From Streptomyces sp. CMB-StM0423 (GTDB taxonomy: Bacteria > Actinomycetota > Actinomycetes > Streptomycetales > Streptomycetaceae), in assembly GCF_002847285.1 (NCBI RefSeq), contig NZ_CP025407.1, positions 7,319,001 through 7,383,000 on the forward strand: a DNA stretch of 64,000 nucleotides, given 5' to 3'. Below the pieces are notes generated by a model. That model was given only the letters and a program-made list of their open reading frames with translations. It was not told where the DNA came from and did no database searches. The position numbers and the translations under genes are program-made. This document shows positions 60,670 to 64,000 of this stretch, one piece after another (positions within the stretch are counted from its first letter, which is position 1; every line of letters begins with the position of its first letter).

Positions 60670-62451
60670 TCAGCCGTGCCAGGAGCGCCAGAGGGCGGCG
60701 TAGGCGCCGTCTGCCGCGACCAGTTCGTCGTGGCTGCCGAGTTCGCTGATGCGGCCCTCCTCGACCACCGCGATCACGTCCGCGTCGTGCGCCGTGTGCA
60801 GGCGGTGGGCGATGGCCACGACCGTGCGCCCGTCCAGAACCTTCGCCAGCGACCGCTCCAGGTGCCGCGCCGCCCGCGGGTCGAGCAGCGACGTCGCCTC
60901 GTCGAGGACCAGCGTGTGCGGGTCGGCCAGCACCAGCCGGGCGAGCGCTATCTGCTGCGCCTGCGCCGGGGTGAGGGCCGTACCGCCCGAGCCGACCTCC
61001 GTGTCCAGGCCGTCGTCCAGGGCCCGGGACCACTCGCCCGCGTCGACCGCGCCCAGCGCCGCCCACAGCTCCGCGTCGCTCGCCTCGGCACGCGCCAGGC
61101 GCAGGTTGTCGCGCAGCGAGCCGACGAAGACGTGGTGCTCCTGGTTGACCAGCGCCACGTGCTCGCGTACCCGCTCGGCCGGCATCCGCGCCAGCTCCGC
61201 GCCGCCGAGCCGGATCTCGCCGCGCCGCGGCGAGTAGATCCCGGCCAGCAGCCGCCCCAGCGTCGACTTGCCCGCACCCGAGGGCCCGACCAGCGCCAGC
61301 CGGCTGCCCGGCTGCAACCGCAGCGAGACGCCGTGCAGCACGTCCGCCCCCGCGCGGTAGCCGAAGCGGACCTCGTCGGCGTGGACGTCCCGGCCGCCCG
61401 GCCGTACGGCCGCGTCGCCGGGCTCCTCCTCGATGTCCCGAACGCCCACCAGCCGGGCCAGCGACACCTGGGCCACCTGGAGTTCGTCGTACCAGCGCAG
61501 GATCATGCCCACCGGCTCGGTGAGCATCTGCGCCAGCAGCGCGCCCGTCGTCAGCTCGCCGACGCTCATCCAGCCCTGGAAGACGAACGCGCCGCCGAGC
61601 AGCAGCACCGAGCCGACCACGACGACGTGCGTGGCGTTGAAGACGGGGAAGAACATGCAGCGCAGGTAGAGCGTGTATCGCTCCCACGCCACCCATTCAG
61701 CGACCCGCCGGTCCGACAGCGCGACCCGGCGCGCGCCCAGCCGGTGCGACTCCACCGTGCGCCCGGCGTCCACCGTCTCGGAGAGTGCCGCGGCCACGGC
61801 GGCGTACCCCGCGGCCTCCGAGCGGTACGCGCTCGGCGCCCGCTTGAAGTACCAGCGGCAGCCCGCGAGCAGCACCGGCGCGGCCAGCACCACCGCCACC
61901 GCCAGCGGGGGCGCCATCACCACCATGCCGCCGAGCACCAGCCCGACCCACACCACCGCGATCGTCAACTGCGGCACGGCCTCGCGCATCGCGTTCGCCA
62001 GCCGGTCGATGTCCGTGGTGATACGGGACAGCAGATCGCCCGTCCCGGCCCGCTCCAGCACGCCCGGGGGCAGGCCCACGGACCGCACGAGGAAGTCCTC
62101 GCGCAGGTCCGCGAGCATCCGCTCGCCCAGCATCGCGCCGCGCAGCCGCACCAGCCGGATGAAGAACGCCTGCACCGCCAGCGCGATCGAGAACAGCACG
62201 ACCGCGCGCGTCAGATGGAGGTCCTCGACCCCCGCGGACAGGTCCTCGACCAGCCCGCCCAGCAGGTACGGGCCGGCCATCGAGGCGAGCACGGCGACCG
62301 CGTTGACGCCGATCAGCAGCAGGAACGCCGTCCGGTGCCGGCGCAGCAGCTCCGCCACGTAGCCGCGCACGGTCGCGGGTGCGCCCACCGGCAGGGTGGT
62401 CGCGGTGCGCGGCGCGGCCGGGTCGTACTCCGGCGGTCGCACGCCGATCAT
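60670..62451 (-). CDS. ABC exporter half-transporter, second subunit
   Basis: 593-residue fusion of a six-helix type I exporter membrane domain (about residues 30-330) and an ATPase. The ATPase has Walker A GPSGAGKST (Lys395), Q-loop LVNQEHHVFVGSL, Walker B TLVLDEATSLLD with Glu, and H-loop AIAHRLHTAHDAD, but where LSGGQ is expected it reads LTPAQAQQ (493-500). So the signature motif is degenerate while its own Walker motifs are intact. ATG 62451 overlaps the stop of the partner subunit (ATGA). The pair probably forms an asymmetric heterodimer exporting a lipid, peptide or drug; the substrate is unknown. Confidence 0.9.
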   Translation of the reverse strand: MIGVRPPEYDPAAPRTATTLPVGAPATVRGYVAELLRRHRTAFLLLIGVNAVAVLASMAGPYLLGGLVEDLSAGVEDLHLTRAVVLFSIALAVQAFFIRLVRLRGAMLGERMLADLREDFLVRSVGLPPGVLERAGTGDLLSRITTDIDRLANAMREAVPQLTIAVVWVGLVLGGMVVMAPPLAVAVVLAAPVLLAGCRWYFKRAPSAYRSEAAGYAAVAAALSETVDAGRTVESHRLGARRVALSDRRVAEWVAWERYTLYLRCMFFPVFNATHVVVVGSVLLLGGAFVFQGWMSVGELTTGALLAQMLTEPVGMILRWYDELQVAQVSLARLVGVRDIEEEPGDAAVRPGGRDVHADEVRFGYRAGADVLHGVSLRLQPGSRLALVGPSGAGKSTLGRLLAGIYSPRRGEIRLGGAELARMPAERVREHVALVNQEHHVFVGSLRDNLRLARAEASDAELWAALGAVDAGEWSRALDDGLDTEVGSGGTALTPAQAQQIALARLVLADPHTLVLDEATSLLDPRAARHLERSLAKVLDGRTVVAIAHRLHTAHDADVIAVVEEGRISELGSHDELVAADGAYAALWRSWHG

Positions 62452-64000
62452 GCGGTCTCCTCCATCATCTGCGGCACGCCGCCCTCGTCGCGTACGGCAG
62501 GATCGCCTTCCGGTACGCGGCCGGGCGCCTGCTTCTCGTCGTCCGTCTCCCGGGTGACCACGGCGCGGTACGCGACGTCGCCGTGCAGCAGTTCGCGGTG
62601 CGGCCCCTCGGCGACCACCGCGCCGTCCTGCACGAACACCACCGTGTCCGCGCGGTCCAGCAGCAGCGGGCTGGAGGTGAACACCACCGTCGTACGGCCC
62701 GCGCGGATCTCCCGCAGCCCCTCGGCGATACGCGCCTCGGTGTGCGAGTCGACCGCCGACGTCGGCTCGTCCAGCACCAGCACCTCCGGGTCGGCCACCA
62801 GCGACCGGGCCAGCGCCAGCCGCTGGCGCTGGCCGCCGGAGAGCGACCGGCCGCGCTCGGTGATCGGCGCGCCCATCGGCGCCCCGTCGCCGTCCGGCGC
62901 CGCGGCCGCCGCCTGCGCCAGCGCGGTCAGCACGTCGCCGCACTGCGCGGCGGCCAGCGCGGCGGCGGGCTTGACCGAGCCGGACGCGGGTACGTCCAGC
63001 AGGTCGGCCAGCGTCCCGGACAGCAGCATCGGGTCCTTGTCCTGCACCAGCACCGCCGCCCGCGCCCCCGCCAGCGGTACGTCGTCCAGCTCCACGCCGC
63101 CGAGCCGCGCCGACGGCAGCTCGCCCGGCTCCGTCGGGTGCCCGCCGAGCCGGTCGGCGAGCCGCCCCGCGGCGTCCGGGTCGCCGCACACCACGGCGGT
63201 CAGCCGGCCCTCCGCGGCACGCAGCCCGGTCGCCGGGTCGTGCAGCTCGCCGCCGAGCGGACCGTGGTCGGTGCCGGTGCCGGTGCCGGTGCCGCCGGTC
63301 GCGGTGCGGGCGAGCCCGAGGACGCGGGCGGCGCGCTTGGCCGACGGCCGGGAGAAGGAGTACGCCATCGCCAGCTCGGCGAAGTGGTGCATCGGGAAGA
63401 GCAGGAACGTCACCGCCCCGTAGACCGTGACCAGTTCGCCGACCGTGATCGTCCCGCTCCGCGCGAGCCCCACCCCGTGCCCGACGACGATCACCAGCAG
63501 CACTCCCGGCAGCGCCACCTGCACGGCGTGGATCAGCGCCCACATCCGCGCGCTGCGCACCGCCGCGGTCCGCACCTTCTGCGACGCCTCCCGGTACCGG
63601 TCGAGGAACAGCTCCTCGCCGCCGATGCCGCGCAGCACCCGCAGCCCCGCCACGGTGTCCGCGGCCAGCTCGGTCGCCCGGCCGGCCTTGGCCCGCTGGT
63701 CGTCGGCGCGGCGGGTGGCGTACGGCAGCAGCGGCAGCGGCGCGAGCGCCAGCACGGGCAGCGCGACGGCGACGACGAGGCCCAGCTCCGGGGCGTAGAC
63801 GACGAGGCCCGCGGTGACGGCGAGCGCGGTGAACAGCGCGGCGGTGAACCGCGAGAACGACTCGACGAACCAGCCGATCTTCTCCACGTCGCCCGTGCTC
63901 ACCGCGACCACCTCGCCGGCCGCCACCCGCCGGGTGAGCACCGAGCCAAGGCCGGCCGCCTTGCGGGCCAGCAACTGCTGGACCCGGGAGGCGGCGGTGA
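62448..64000 (-). CDS. ABC exporter half-transporter, first subunit, 5' end cut by window edge
   Basis: Frame stays open from 62448 through the right edge, so the first part of the membrane domain is missing (about 517 codons seen). The membrane part (ESFSRFTAALFTALAVTAGL, VALPGVLLVIVVGHGVGLA) is followed by an ATPase domain. Its Walker A region reads LTAVVCGDPDAAGRLADRLG, lacking the GK[ST] lysine, while signature LSGGQRQRLALARSLV and Walker B LVLDEPTSAVDSHT are normal. A GTG repeat gives GTGTGTGT within the inter-domain linker. It complements the defect of its partner: together they leave one intact and one degenerate ATP site. Confidence 0.88.
   Translation of the reverse strand, partial: TAASRVQQLLARKAAGLGSVLTRRVAAGEVVAVSTGDVEKIGWFVESFSRFTAALFTALAVTAGLVVYAPELGLVVAVALPVLALAPLPLLPYATRRADDQRAKAGRATELAADTVAGLRVLRGIGGEELFLDRYREASQKVRTAAVRSARMWALIHAVQVALPGVLLVIVVGHGVGLARSGTITVGELVTVYGAVTFLLFPMHHFAELAMAYSFSRPSAKRAARVLGLARTATGGTGTGTGTDHGPLGGELHDPATGLRAAEGRLTAVVCGDPDAAGRLADRLGGHPTEPGELPSARLGGVELDDVPLAGARAAVLVQDKDPMLLSGTLADLLDVPASGSVKPAAALAAAQCGDVLTALAQAAAAAPDGDGAPMGAPITERGRSLSGGQRQRLALARSLVADPEVLVLDEPTSAVDSHTEARIAEGLREIRAGRTTVVFTSSPLLLDRADTVVFVQDGAVVAEGPHRELLHGDVAYRAVVTRETDDEKQAPGRVPEGDPAVRDEGGVPQMMEETA

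Overview
This window is chromosomal DNA from a high-GC actinomycete, most likely Streptomyces or a close relative. The evidence is very strong G/C preference at third codon positions, frequent GTG starts, ATGA/GTGA stop-start overlaps, Tat-type lipoprotein signals, a four-gene conservon (cvnABCD), an SNF2/SWIM gene pair and paired citrate synthase genes. I see no rRNA, tRNA, CRISPR array, prophage or insertion sequence.

Left half, carbohydrate catabolism. After a truncated anhydro-N-acetylmuramate kinase gene (1-776, minus), a plus-strand operon (1074-11316) encodes a sugar ABC importer without its own ATPase, a cytoplasmic GH38 alpha-mannosidase, a type I phosphomannose isomerase fused to a degenerate kinase-like domain, a ROK sugar kinase and a LacI repressor. 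A LacI-type operator lies just upstream of the first gene. Together this reads as import, hydrolysis, phosphorylation and isomerisation of a mannoside. A lone IclR gene follows. Next is a second glycan locus (12370-23345): on the minus strand iclR, two permeases, a binding protein and a secreted GH31 enzyme; divergently a Tat-exported 857-residue protein of unknown function, a GH16 glycanase and a short GH97-like relic. Then come a minus-strand sugar-acid operon (enolase-superfamily dehydratase, DHDPS-like aldolase, SDR), a Tat-exported amidase, a ROK repressor, a GntP-OtnK-PdxA2-DeoR operon for a four-carbon sugar acid, and divergent xylB/xylA around a near-perfect operator.

Right half, mostly conserved core-type genes. 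These are a small membrane protein with an acidic 23-residue repeat, a PHB-depolymerase-type esterase, a polar amino-acid ABC importer (binding protein, permease, ATPase), two divergent citrate synthase-like genes, one with a DNA-binding domain, with three TTGAATCAA-like sites between them, an SNF2 helicase translationally linked to a SWIM zinc-finger protein, an acyl desaturase, a small membrane protein, an MHYT sensor protein and the conservon. A PPOX-fold flavoprotein, a Streptomyces-type helix-turn-helix protein, a Ski2-like helicase, a membrane metal-dependent hydrolase and a two-gene ABC exporter running off the right edge complete the window.

Strong inverted repeats separate many convergent gene pairs. 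The most unusual features are the DNA-binding citrate synthase pair and its operators, two IclR paralogues with related candidate sites, the kinase-like/phosphomannose isomerase fusion, an exporter with one predicted degenerate ATP site, and a six-copy perfect 16-bp tandem repeat between convergent genes. All functional calls come from reading the sequence; no database search was run.
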